This document shows positions 1-7,954 of a stretch of DNA of 64,000 nucleotides, piece after piece. Positions within the stretch are counted from its first letter, which is position 1. Each line of letters starts with the position of its first letter. A program made the translations under genes and the position numbers. The notes beneath the pieces were generated by a model. That model did not search any database, was not told where the DNA came from, and saw only the letters and a list, made by a program, of their open reading frames with translations. The stretch comes from CAKZKT01 sp034434235 (GTDB lineage Bacteria; Chloroflexota; Anaerolineae; CG2-30-64-16), in NCBI GenBank assembly GCA_034434235.1, contig DAOTZV010000004.1, forward strand, positions 23,132 to 87,131, written 5' to 3'.

Positions 1-638
1 CGATGGCCGCCATCCTGGAGCGCACGGCTGCCGCGGCCGGCGACCTGATCGTGATCGTGGCCGATCCGAATCGGGCCATCGTGGCCCGCAGCCTGGGCGA
101 GCTGCGCCTGGCGCTGGGCAACCGGCTCGGCCTGGTGAACCATGCCGTTCACGCGCTCTGCTGGGTGGTGGAGTTCCCGCTGCTCGAATGGAGCGCCGAG
201 GAAAACCGCTGGACGGCCATGCACCACCCCTTCACTTCCGCAATGGACGAAGACTGGGCGCTGCTGGAGAGCGATCCCGGCGCGGTGCGGGCCAAGGCCT
301 ACGACCTGGTGATGGACGGCTGGGAAGTGGGCGGCGGCAGCATCCGCATCCATCGTCGGGAGCAGCAGCAGGCCATGTTTCGGGCGCTGGGCATCGGCCC
401 GGAAGAAGCCGAGGAGAAATTCGGCCATCTGCTGGAAGCGTTCGAATACGGCGCGCCGCCGCACGGCGGCATCGCCACCGGCATAGATCGCACCGTGGCG
501 ATCCTGGCCGGCACCTCCAGCATCCGCGAGGTGATCGCCTTCCCGAAGACGGCCTCGGCCACCGATCTGATGTTCCGGGCGCCGTCGCCCATCTCGCCCG
601 CGCAACTCCGCGAGCTGCACCTGGCGATCACCGAATAG
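1..638 (+). CDS. aspS: Aspartate--tRNA ligase, C-terminal part (5' end outside window)
   Basis: This cytoplasmic class II aminoacyl-tRNA synthetase charges tRNA-Asp with aspartate. About 210 residues of its C-terminal half are visible, and the reading frame is open to the window edge, so the true start lies upstream. The visible part runs from the end of the bacteria-specific GAD insertion into the catalytic core. It shows the block FPLLEW, then MHHPFT, VGGGSIRIHRR, and the motif-3 region APPHGGIATGIDR followed by REVIAFPKT. All are hallmarks of bacterial AspRS/AspRS-like enzymes. The final Leu-Phe pair usually found in GLAFGLDR is replaced by TGIDR, a mild variant. Whether it is discriminating or non-discriminating (also charging tRNA-Asn) cannot be told from this half. 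The gene is followed directly by the 6S RNA promoter. Confidence 0.95.
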   Translation, partial: MAAILERTAAAAGDLIVIVADPNRAIVARSLGELRLALGNRLGLVNHAVHALCWVVEFPLLEWSAEENRWTAMHHPFTSAMDEDWALLESDPGAVRAKAYDLVMDGWEVGGGSIRIHRREQQQAMFRALGIGPEEAEEKFGHLLEAFEYGAPPHGGIATGIDRTVAILAGTSSIREVIAFPKTASATDLMFRAPSPISPAQLRELHLAITE

Positions 639-671
639 GGTCCGAGAGGGCCGATCGGCCGCTTTCGACAT

Positions 672-700
672 TTGCGCGTCGGCGCAACCTGTGCTAATAT
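672..700 (+). promoter_or_regulatory. Sigma-70-type promoter of the 6S RNA gene
   Basis: TTGCGC at 672-677 and TAATAT at 695-700 are separated by 17 bp. The -10 box is preceded by TGC, giving an extended -10 (TGCTAATAT). Transcription would start near 706-710, just before the closing stem of the RNA below. Confidence 0.7.
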
Positions 701-706
701 GTAAGC

Positions 707-915
707 GTAGTACCCTGCGGTGCACGTGATGCGCCGACACGTTTTGAGCCAACACCATAAAATCAGGGGGTTGGACATCCCGCCCAGGAATGCGATAGCC
801 GCATGCGCTGCTGAACCCAGCGCGTGTATTGGCAAGGCAGACCTGGACGGCAAGACCCCCACCTGCGAGAGCAGGTTCAAACATCAGGCGGCACACGGCA
901 CAGCGGGGCACTCAG
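707..915 (+). ncRNA. ssrS: Probable 6S RNA (RNA polymerase regulator)
   Basis: There is no convincing protein-coding frame here, but the sequence has the layout and sequence hallmarks of 6S RNA, which binds the housekeeping RNA polymerase holoenzyme as a mimic of an open promoter. The 5' arm carries ACCCTGCGGTGCACG and TTTTGAGCCAACACC, close to the conserved 5' blocks I know from cyanobacterial 6S RNAs. The 3' arm carries CACCTGCGAGAGCAGGTTCA and CGGCACACGGCACAGCGGGG. The two ends can pair: CCCUGC with GCGGGG (one G-U), GUGC with GCAC, and GCCG with CGGC, leaving the expected large internal region. A good extended -10 promoter lies just upstream and a strong terminator just downstream. The call is from recognition, not from a covariance search. 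Exact ends are estimates. Confidence 0.75.
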
Positions 916-924
916 CAAAGATAA

Positions 925-952
925 GGCCGCCGGTCTTCACCGACCGGCGGCC
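925..952. terminator. Bidirectional rho-independent terminator
   Basis: A perfect 11-bp GC-rich stem (GGCCGCCGGTC / GACCGGCGGCC) with a 6-nt loop is followed by TTTCCTGTT on the plus strand and by TTATCTTT on the minus strand. It ends the 6S RNA transcript and can also serve the convergent pepF operon. Confidence 0.85.
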
Positions 953-1002
953 TTTCCTGTTCAAGTTCCAGGACGCGACAACGTGCAACGTCCCGCGGCC
1001 GG

Positions 1003-2784
1003 CTATCGCGCCAGCTCCTCGGCCTCGCGCACCATCTCGTCCAGGATCCCCAGCCCGTTCTGCCAGAAGCCGGGATCGGTCAAATCCACGCCCAGCGGCT
1101 TCACGATTTCGTGCGGCCAGTCGGAGCCGCCCGCAGCCAACATGTCCAGATACGCGTCGGCGAAGCCAACCGGCGCCTGCCGATAGCGCGCGTAGAGCGC
1201 CAGCACCAGCAGCTCGCCGAAGGCGTACGCGTACACGTAGCCCGGCGTGCTGATGAAGTGCGGGATGTAGCTCCACCACAGCGCATAGTTGTCGGTCAAC
1301 GTCACGCTGTCGCCGAACATCGGCCGCTGGGTCGCCATCCACAGCTCGCAGATGCGCTCGGCGCTCAGTTCCCCTTCCGACCGCCGCGCAGTGTGCACCG
1401 CGTGTTCGAAGCGGTTCATGCTGATCTGCCGGAACGCCGTCGCGAAGGAATCTTCGATCTTGGCGGTCAACATCGCCAGCCGCACCTCCGGCCTCTCTTC
1501 GCGGGCGAGCAGGTCCTGGAACACCAGCATCTCGCCGAAGACCGACGCCGTCTCGGCGGTCGTCAGGGGGGTATCGGCCTGAAGCAGCCCCTGCGCTGCC
1601 GCCAGCTTCTGATGCACGCCATGCCCCAGCTCGTGCGCCAGGGTCATCACGTCGCGCGGCCGGGCCTCGTAGTTGAGCAGAACGTAGGGATGGACCGAAG
1701 GCACGGTTGCCGCGCTGAATGCGCCCCCGCGCTTGCCCGGCCGAACCGCCGCGTCTATCCACCGCCGCTCGAAGAACAGGGACGCGATGTCGGCCATGCG
1801 CGGGTCGAAGCTCGCATAGGCGTTCAACACGATGTCGCGCGCCTCATCCCACGTGTAACGACGGTCGGCGGCCGGCAACGGCGCGTAGCGATCGTAATCG
1901 AACAGTTCGTCCACGCCGAGCAGCCGCCGCTTGAGGCGGTAGTAGCGGGCAACGATGTCGTAGCGGCCGGTGACCGCCTCGACCAGTGCCTCAACCGTGC
2001 GATCGTCCACCTCGTTTGCCATGTTGCGCGCGGAGATCCAGGTGGGATATTTGCGCAACCGGTCGTCCGAGGCTTTGTCGGCTACGATGTTGTTGAGGAC
2101 ATAGGTCGTCGTGTGACGCATGGCCTTCAAGCCGGCCGTCAACGCCTCTTGCGCCCGACGTCGCTCGTCGCGGTCGGCCGAATAGAGGCGCGCCAACACC
2201 TGGTCGCGCGTCAATTCCTGGCCGTCGAGCGCGTAGCGTGCAATCCCGTGCACCTCTTCGAAGAAGCGTACCCAAGCGTTGCGGCCGGTGACCGCCTTCT
2301 CGGCCAGGATCTTTTCCTCTGCCTCGCTGAGCATGTGCGGCCGGAAGCGGCGCACCTGCTCGATCCAATGCCGATAGCGCTTCAGCACAGGGTCGGCGAG
2401 CCACGCGGCCGCAGCTTCATCGGCCGCCGCGGCCAGTTCCAGCTCCACGAAGACGAGCTTCTGGCTCAAGCGCGAGCCGCGCTCGGTGGCCTTCTGGAGC
2501 AGCGCGCCGTGGGCCGGCACGCTCGTATCGGCCGACCAGGCCAGTTGGGCGAAGCTGCCCACCTTGTAGGCCCGCTCCAGAAGCGCCTCATAGGCCGACA
2601 ACATGGCGGCCAGCTCGGCCGCGCTCAGGCCGGCGATGCGGCCGCGATACCGGGCATCCAGCGCGTCGGCCTCCGCATCCGAGCGGTCCAGATCGCGCTC
2701 GATGGCCGGGTCGTCTATGCCCGCATACAGGTCGCTCAGGTCCCAGGTGATGGCTTCGGCGCCGGTAGACAAATGATCGTTCAT
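1003..2784 (-). CDS. pepF: Oligoendopeptidase F (M3B zinc metallopeptidase)
   Basis: This is a cytoplasmic zinc endopeptidase that cleaves short peptides. It has 593 residues, the usual length for the family. The catalytic HELGH motif is at about residues 384-388 (1621-1635), within TLAHELGHGVHQ. The downstream zinc-ligand glutamate falls in the TAETASVFGEML block, and the family sequence ALWWSYIPHFISTPGYVYAY follows near the C-terminus. The ATG overlaps the rtcA stop codon by 4 bp (ATGA), so translation is probably coupled to rtcA. The gene ends about 50 bp before the shared terminator at 925-952. A dense complementary-strand reading frame across this gene is a codon-bias shadow. Confidence 0.95.
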   Translation of the reverse strand: MNDHLSTGAEAITWDLSDLYAGIDDPAIERDLDRSDAEADALDARYRGRIAGLSAAELAAMLSAYEALLERAYKVGSFAQLAWSADTSVPAHGALLQKATERGSRLSQKLVFVELELAAAADEAAAAWLADPVLKRYRHWIEQVRRFRPHMLSEAEEKILAEKAVTGRNAWVRFFEEVHGIARYALDGQELTRDQVLARLYSADRDERRRAQEALTAGLKAMRHTTTYVLNNIVADKASDDRLRKYPTWISARNMANEVDDRTVEALVEAVTGRYDIVARYYRLKRRLLGVDELFDYDRYAPLPAADRRYTWDEARDIVLNAYASFDPRMADIASLFFERRWIDAAVRPGKRGGAFSAATVPSVHPYVLLNYEARPRDVMTLAHELGHGVHQKLAAAQGLLQADTPLTTAETASVFGEMLVFQDLLAREERPEVRLAMLTAKIEDSFATAFRQISMNRFEHAVHTARRSEGELSAERICELWMATQRPMFGDSVTLTDNYALWWSYIPHFISTPGYVYAYAFGELLVLALYARYRQAPVGFADAYLDMLAAGGSDWPHEIVKPLGVDLTDPGFWQNGLGILDEMVREAEELAR

Positions 2785-3836
2785 GATGCTTTCCCTCGTA
2801 AAGTGTCGGTTCGTGGCACGATGTGTACCGTCCCTTCGTCGGCGTCTCGTCGCTCGATCGCGATCTCGGCGACGCCGAACAGGCGGATGATCTCGGCGTT
2901 CGTCGTCAGGTGGTCCGTCACGCGCGCGGTGCGGTATTCGGACGGGCCATCGGCGAACGCGAGGGGCAGGAGGAGCTGATCGGCCAGGTGCTCATCCACG
3001 GCGCCCGCGCCGGCCAGGAACTTCTCCAGCCGCAAGCAGGCCTCATCGGCCACCTGTTCGGCCCGCTTGCCCGGCGCGCCCAGCGCCGAGTAGCAGGCGG
3101 TGCTATGCCGAAACTCCGCGAGCAGGATGAGGGCCGTGCCCTTGTTGTTGGCCCGTACGTCGGCCGTCTCGATCTCGATCCGGTTGTGGCGGCCCGCCAG
3201 TCGGCGCAGCGCCCGCTCGCGCTGGCGTTCGGCGATGCTCAGATCGAGGTTGGCGACCAGCGAAAGGCCGCGAATGCCCTTGAACGCGCCCCGCTCAGTC
3301 AGGCGCAACGGTGCGATCGCGCCGGCCGGCGCGATCTGCGCCCGGACGATCCCCCCACCCTGGGGATAGAAGCCGGCCAGGTCGAGCGTCAACGCGCCGT
3401 CCAGGCCGAGCCGCCGCAGAAACGGCAACCACTGCCACTCCAGATAATGATAACACGGGCTCCAGGGCACGTGTGTGCCGCCGGTTACGGTGATGGCCGA
3501 AGATGCCGACGCCAGCGCCAGGGGCAACCAGATCGTTTGCAGAACCAGGCTGGTGGCCCCGGCCGTGCCGATCTCGAAGCGATATTCGCCCGGCCGCGCC
3601 GGCCCAGGTGCAAACCTGAGGACCTGGGAATTGACGAAGTCCCCCTCTAGCTGCGCGGCACTGATCGCTGCCGCGGCACGCACCGCGGCGAGATGTTGCG
3701 GCTGAAGGCCGGGCCGGGCCCGTCCGGCCCGGATGCGCGTGATGAGGAACGGCCGGCCGGTGAGGATGCTGAGCGTCAGGGATGTGCGCAGCACCTGGCC
3801 GCCGCCTTCGCCCAAAGCTCCATCTATCTCGATCAT
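2781..3836 (-). CDS. rtcA: RNA 3'-terminal phosphate cyclase
   Basis: RtcA converts an RNA 3'-phosphate to a 2',3'-cyclic phosphate using ATP, through a covalent enzyme-histidine-AMP intermediate. The protein of 351 residues begins MIEIDGALGEGGGQVLRT, the family N-terminal signature. It contains TGGTHVPWSP and FYPQGGG, and ends with the ADQLLLPLAFA and DHLTTN blocks. The histidine of DHLTTN is residue 309 when counted from the ATG at 3836, the position of the adenylated histidine in the E. coli enzyme. A TTG at 3860 would overlap the upstream activase gene, but the ATG fits the family start better. The usual RtcB/RtcR partners are absent; the neighbours are pepF downstream (4-bp overlap) and a radical-SAM activase upstream. 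Confidence 0.95.
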   Translation of the reverse strand: MIEIDGALGEGGGQVLRTSLTLSILTGRPFLITRIRAGRARPGLQPQHLAAVRAAAAISAAQLEGDFVNSQVLRFAPGPARPGEYRFEIGTAGATSLVLQTIWLPLALASASSAITVTGGTHVPWSPCYHYLEWQWLPFLRRLGLDGALTLDLAGFYPQGGGIVRAQIAPAGAIAPLRLTERGAFKGIRGLSLVANLDLSIAERQRERALRRLAGRHNRIEIETADVRANNKGTALILLAEFRHSTACYSALGAPGKRAEQVADEACLRLEKFLAGAGAVDEHLADQLLLPLAFADGPSEYRTARVTDHLTTNAEIIRLFGVAEIAIERRDADEGTVHIVPRTDTLRGKAS

Positions 3837-3856
3837 GCGACGCCTCGCCTGGCCCG

Positions 3857-4885
3857 TCAATGACCGGCCACCGCCACCCCCGACGACCTTGCGGCTACGG
3901 CAATGAGCGCGGCCATCTGTTCGGCCGAAGGAGGCTCCAGGCCGCGAGCGGGATATTCCAGGCCCAGGCTACGGTATTTGTCGGCGGCCAGGCGGTGAAA
4001 GGGCAACAGTTCCCAGGAGATTTCACTGCGAGAGGAACGATGGTCGGCTTCGGCGCGCAGCGCTGTAAGCTGATGGACGAACAGCCCAATAGCTTCGATC
4101 TCGGTCGCTGCATCGTTCACTCCGGGCACTACCGGCGTGCGGAAGATCAAGGGCACGTGGCTCTGGGCCAGAGCACGGGCATTGGCCAGGATCCGCTCGT
4201 TGCTCGCGCCCGCGACAGCCCGGTGCCGGTCGGGATCCATCTGCTTAAGGTCCATCATCACCAGGTCGGTGAACGGCAGAAGAGCCGCCAGGTTATCCCA
4301 CGGCACATGCCCGCACGTTTCAATGGCGGTATGCAGCCCTTCGGCCTTGCAGCGTGCCAGGATGGCGCGCGCGAACTCGGGCTGGAGCGCCGGCTCTCCG
4401 CCGGAGAGGGTCACGCCGCCGGCCGAATTCTCGTAGAAAATACGATCGCGCAAGACCTCGTCCACGACCTCCGCGGCCGTGAGCCGGCGACCGGCCAGAA
4501 CCAACGCCTCGGTGGTACACGCTTCCACACATGCAGCGCACGCCACACAAAGCTCGCGCACGAAACGTCGGCCCTTCTCATCGAGTTGCTGGCCGCCATG
4601 CTCGCAGGCCGTCACGCAGGCGCCGCACGCGATGCATCGCTCGGGCAGGAAGCGGATCTCGGCCGCCATACGCAAGCCTTCGGGGTTGTGACACCAGAAA
4701 CAGCGCAAGGGACAACCCTTCAAGAAGACGGTAGTGCGGATACCCGGGCCGTCGTGGATCGAAAAACGCTGAATATCGAAGATGAGGCCCTGGACCGCAT
4801 CCAGAGTGCCTCCCAGCAACGAAGATCGGGAATCAATTCCGATGTGCGTGCCTCCATTGGACATCACAAAACCACCGATGGTCAT
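3857..4885 (-). CDS. Glycyl-radical enzyme activating protein (radical SAM)
   Basis: This enzyme should use S-adenosylmethionine and a [4Fe-4S] cluster to install the glycyl radical on a pyruvate-formate-lyase-type partner, an anaerobic role. It has 342 residues. RFSIHDGPGIRTTVFLKGCP leads into the radical-SAM cysteines C58-x3-C62-x2-C65, followed by HNPEG. Two ferredoxin-like cluster motifs follow (C84/87/90/94 and C113/116/119/123), as in activases of non-PFL glycyl-radical enzymes. GGVTLSGGEPALQPEF is the SAM-binding GGE region. A second in-frame ATG seven codons in (4864) is also possible. The stop overlaps the TTG alternative start of rtcA. No glycyl-radical enzyme gene lies in the window, so the substrate is unknown. 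Confidence 0.9.
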   Translation of the reverse strand: MTIGGFVMSNGGTHIGIDSRSSLLGGTLDAVQGLIFDIQRFSIHDGPGIRTTVFLKGCPLRCFWCHNPEGLRMAAEIRFLPERCIACGACVTACEHGGQQLDEKGRRFVRELCVACAACVEACTTEALVLAGRRLTAAEVVDEVLRDRIFYENSAGGVTLSGGEPALQPEFARAILARCKAEGLHTAIETCGHVPWDNLAALLPFTDLVMMDLKQMDPDRHRAVAGASNERILANARALAQSHVPLIFRTPVVPGVNDAATEIEAIGLFVHQLTALRAEADHRSSRSEISWELLPFHRLAADKYRSLGLEYPARGLEPPSAEQMAALIAVAARSSGVAVAGH

Positions 4886-4894
4886 CCGTGGCTA

Positions 4895-5048
4895 CATCCG
4901 TGTCGTGCCATCGCCCGACACGGAAAGCACGGATGCCACGGATCACGACCGGCGCGGCGCTCCATAAGCCACGGCTACCACGGCGATATCCGTGGCCTCC
5001 GTGGCCACATCCGTGTCGTGCCCTCCGTGGCCGCATCCGTGTCGTGCC
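4895..5048. repeat. Dispersed repeat cluster with core CATCCGTGTCGTGCC
   Basis: The 15-base unit CATCCGTGTCGTGCC occurs exactly at 4895-4909, 5008-5022 and 5034-5048. Inverted relatives (CACGGATGCCACGGATCACG) lie at about 4929-4948, and shorter TCCGTGG pieces fill the gaps. The cluster occupies the whole space between the activase gene and the HlyD-like gene. No open frame or promoter stands out. It looks like intergenic repeat DNA, not a CRISPR. Confidence 0.75.
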
Positions 5049-5054
5049 GCCTTA

Positions 5055-6377
5055 TCACGGCTCGATGATCACCGACGCGGTCATATTCCATCGCAACCGA
5101 CTATCGCTCTGATCGGGCCGAATCACCGCGGTATAAACAATATCGCCCTGGCGATTCTCGCCTAACGGCCTGATGCGCACCACCCGGCCCGTCATCTGGA
5201 GATCGGGAAGCGCATCCAGCGCAATAGACACAGCCGCGCCCTCCGCCACGCGCGCCACATAAGTCTCGGTCAGATCGGCCGTCTCGATCTGCCATTCCGA
5301 GAGGTCGGCCAGATGGACGAGCACCGCGCCCGGCATCGCCTGCTCACCGGGCTGCACATTCAATGCAGCCACAACTCCCGCGAAAGGCGCCCTGAGCTCG
5401 GTCTCGGCCAACGCGGCCCGAGCCTGAGCCAACGCTGCGCGAGCCGCGGCCACATCGGCTTCGGCCATGGCCAGCGCTTCAGACCGTGCACCCGCTTTCA
5501 ACAGATCGAGCTGCGCCTGCGCTCGACGCACCTCGGCCGCGGCCGCGGCCACGTCGGCCGCGTTGCCGGCGGTCAACAGCTCGAGCTGCGCCTGCGCCCG
5601 CTCGACACGCGCGCGGGCCGCGGCGATATCGGCCGCGCTGGCGCCGGTTTTGAGCTGCGTCAGGCGCGCCTGGGCCGCGTGATACAGGTTCGTGGCCTGC
5701 TCCAACTGGAGCGCCTCGGCGCGCATCCCGATATGCGGATCGCCCTTCACCGCATCGTAGGCCGCCTGGGCCTGTTTGAGGGCCGCCGCGGCGTTCAAAA
5801 ACTCAGCCTGGGCCGCGATCAGGAGTAGCTCGTCGGGCCCGGCCAGGAGCTTCTGCAGGGCGGCCTGCGCTTCGGCCACACCCGCTTTGGCCGCGGCCAC
5901 CTCGGCCGGCGAAGCTCCCTCTCGAACGCGCTCAAGTCGCGCCTGCGCGGCATCTACCGCCGCCTGCGCCGCAGCGATCTCTTCGGCTCGCGGCCCGGCC
6001 TTGAGCTGCGCCAGGTTGGCCTCGGCGCGCTGAAGCTGCGCCTCGGCCAGAGCCACCGCCGCCATCTGACGACCGGCCTCCAGCCGCAGCAACGTCTGGC
6101 CGGCCGCCACCCGATCCCCTTCAGCGACCATCACTTCGGCCACGATGCCCGCGGCCGACAGGCCAAGCCGGGCGCTGCGCGCCGGCACCACGCGCGCCTC
6201 GGCGACGATCCGTCCGCCCATGCTGCGAACGACCGTCGGGGTGCCTGCCAGCGTCGGCTGCGACGTGGCGGTCGGCGCGGCTGCCGGCATGGCGGCCGGC
6301 GCGCAGCCGGGCAATCCTCCGACGCCGCAAAGGACAACCAGGCCGAAGATCAGCCTGACGATCCCCCTCTTCTGCAT
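5055..6377 (-). CDS. HlyD/RND-type membrane fusion lipoprotein with long coiled coil
   Basis: This is a periplasmic-adaptor-like protein of 440 residues. The chosen ATG (6377) is preceded by GAGAGAGAAG and starts a lipoprotein signal ending GLPGC (Cys25). A Pro/Thr/Ala linker follows. A first lipoyl half comes next (VVPARSARLGLSAAGIVAEV, then EGDRVAAGQTLLRLEAG). A roughly 220-residue alpha-helical hairpin is made of repeats of about 35 residues, each ending in a phrase like LxxLxAG followed by AAAxAxVxxAQAQL. The second lipoyl half (LRAPFAGVVAALNVQPGEQA) and a beta-barrel complete the protein. Such proteins normally work with an ABC permease (MacB-like) or RND pump, and none is adjacent. Its substrate cannot be inferred. 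Confidence 0.88.
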   Translation of the reverse strand: MQKRGIVRLIFGLVVLCGVGGLPGCAPAAMPAAAPTATSQPTLAGTPTVVRSMGGRIVAEARVVPARSARLGLSAAGIVAEVMVAEGDRVAAGQTLLRLEAGRQMAAVALAEAQLQRAEANLAQLKAGPRAEEIAAAQAAVDAAQARLERVREGASPAEVAAAKAGVAEAQAALQKLLAGPDELLLIAAQAEFLNAAAALKQAQAAYDAVKGDPHIGMRAEALQLEQATNLYHAAQARLTQLKTGASAADIAAARARVERAQAQLELLTAGNAADVAAAAAEVRRAQAQLDLLKAGARSEALAMAEADVAAARAALAQARAALAETELRAPFAGVVAALNVQPGEQAMPGAVLVHLADLSEWQIETADLTETYVARVAEGAAVSIALDALPDLQMTGRVVRIRPLGENRQGDIVYTAVIRPDQSDSRLRWNMTASVIIEP

Positions 6378-6473
6378 GGACGCTTCTCTCTCGCTCGAAA
6401 AACGATCTGCCTCTATCTTATCACAATGATTTGCAGACCCCAACAATGGCCTGCGCGGCACAAGACGCATGTC

Positions 6474-7910
6474 TCACAACTGCCCGCGCGCCATCGCCTC
6501 CATCAGCGCCAGCTCGCGGTGAATCGGGTCGTCGGCCACGCGACGGGCCAACGCCTCGGCCTGCGCCTGCGCCTCGGCCCGAATAGCGGCCTCATCGGCC
6601 GTAAGCACCCGGCCGTCGGCCACCAGCACGCGGCCGGCCACCAGCACCGTCTTCACCTCGCGGCCGGTCGCGGCATAAACCAGATTGGGCACAATGTTGC
6701 GCACGGGCGCATCGAGCACCGGAGAAAGGTTGAGGGCCGTCAAGTCCACCAGGATCAGATCGGCCTGCTTGCCCGGCTCCAGCGAACCGATCTGATCGCC
6801 CAGGCCGATGGCCGCCGCGGACTCGACCGTCGCCATGCGCAGCACATCCCACGCGGGCATGACGGTCGGATCGCGGTATCTGATCTTATTGAAGAGCGCG
6901 GTGAGCTTCATTTCGTTGAAGATGTTGTTGCAGTTGTTCCCCGCGGCCTGATCGGACCCCAGTGCCACCTTGCCGCCGGCCCGTCGGAACGCATGCGCGG
7001 GCGGCACGATGCCGTCAATGATCCCGATGCTGCCGGAGCAGAGTGCCATCCCGACCCCGCGCGCCGCGATCTGGCCGGTCTCCTCCTCGGTCGCCTCCGT
7101 CAGATGAACGGCCAGGAGCTGATCGTCCAGATAGCCCAACTCGGCCAGGAAGGCCGGCGTACGCTGGCCGTAGCGCTTGAGCATCTGGGCGATCTCGCGA
7201 TCGCCCTGGGCCACATGCATGTGGATCATCAACCCCTCGCGGTCGGCGATCCGCTTGATCTGGAGGAGCTGCTCGCGCGGCAACATGTCGGCCGCCTGCG
7301 GGCCGAGCATCACGGTGATCCGGCCATCGGCCGCGCCATGCCACTCGCGCGCGAACGCCACGGCCTGATCTATGGCGCGCCGGCCCGCGTCCAGGTCGAA
7401 CGGATAGAGGTCGCCGAGCTTCCAGCCGGCCATCCCGCCCGGCGGCAGCGCATTGATCGTCGGCGTCAACCGCGCCCGCACGCCCACCTGCACGAAGAAC
7501 TCGGCCCAGCCGGACATGGGCCGCGTATAATCCACCATCGTAGTCGTGCCGGCCTTGAGCGCCTCGAGCACGTTGAGCTTCGTTCCCGCCAGCGCGATCT
7601 CAGGGGTCATGTGCCGCGCATAGGGCGCCAACGCCTTCTGCATCCAATGCGTCACGTCCTGCGCCACTCCGCGGGCCACCGCCCAGGTGGTGTGCATGTG
7701 CGCGTCGATCAGGCCGGGCAACACAGCGCAATCGCGCGCCTCGATCACCCGATCGGCGCGAAAACGACCGGCCAGCTCGACCGTAGGCCCGACGGCCGCA
7801 ATCCGACTGCCGATTACGGCCACCGCGCCGTCGGGGATATAGCCCACGCCCTCGCCCTGCATGGTAAAGAGATGGCCGTGGGTAATCAGGATGTCCGCGT
7901 GCTCATTCAC
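6474..7910 (-). CDS. Amidohydrolase of the MtaD/SAH deaminase-AtzB/TrzN group
   Basis: This is a metal-dependent cytosolic deaminase or hydrolase with 478 residues. The start is a GTG at 7910, because GGGAGG lies 7 nt upstream and the protein then begins MNEHADILITHGHLFTM, the normal first beta strand of the family. Metal-binding features are GLIDAHMHTTW (HxH), HMHVAQGDREI, LAVHLTEATEEE and LGSDQAAGNNCNNIF (catalytic Asp). The C-terminal GSLEPGKQADLILVDL strand closes the beta-sandwich domain. This set matches the subfamily acting on 5-methylthioadenosine, S-adenosylhomocysteine, guanine-type or s-triazine substrates. The true substrate cannot be fixed from sequence. It lies downstream of a glycosyltransferase gene, with 44 bp between that gene's stop and this GTG. 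Confidence 0.88.
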   Translation of the reverse strand: MNEHADILITHGHLFTMQGEGVGYIPDGAVAVIGSRIAAVGPTVELAGRFRADRVIEARDCAVLPGLIDAHMHTTWAVARGVAQDVTHWMQKALAPYARHMTPEIALAGTKLNVLEALKAGTTTMVDYTRPMSGWAEFFVQVGVRARLTPTINALPPGGMAGWKLGDLYPFDLDAGRRAIDQAVAFAREWHGAADGRITVMLGPQAADMLPREQLLQIKRIADREGLMIHMHVAQGDREIAQMLKRYGQRTPAFLAELGYLDDQLLAVHLTEATEEETGQIAARGVGMALCSGSIGIIDGIVPPAHAFRRAGGKVALGSDQAAGNNCNNIFNEMKLTALFNKIRYRDPTVMPAWDVLRMATVESAAAIGLGDQIGSLEPGKQADLILVDLTALNLSPVLDAPVRNIVPNLVYAATGREVKTVLVAGRVLVADGRVLTADEAAIRAEAQAQAEALARRVADDPIHRELALMEAMARGQL

Positions 7911-7954
7911 AAGAGGCCCTCCCGAAAAGTAACGGCGCACGACGTGCGCGGTTA

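Noticed and set aside
1111..2979. Long plus-strand open frame opposite pepF
   Set aside because: It mirrors the pepF codons in a high-GC genome, gives an Arg/His/Gln-rich product without any domain, and no promoter or ribosome-binding site precedes it.
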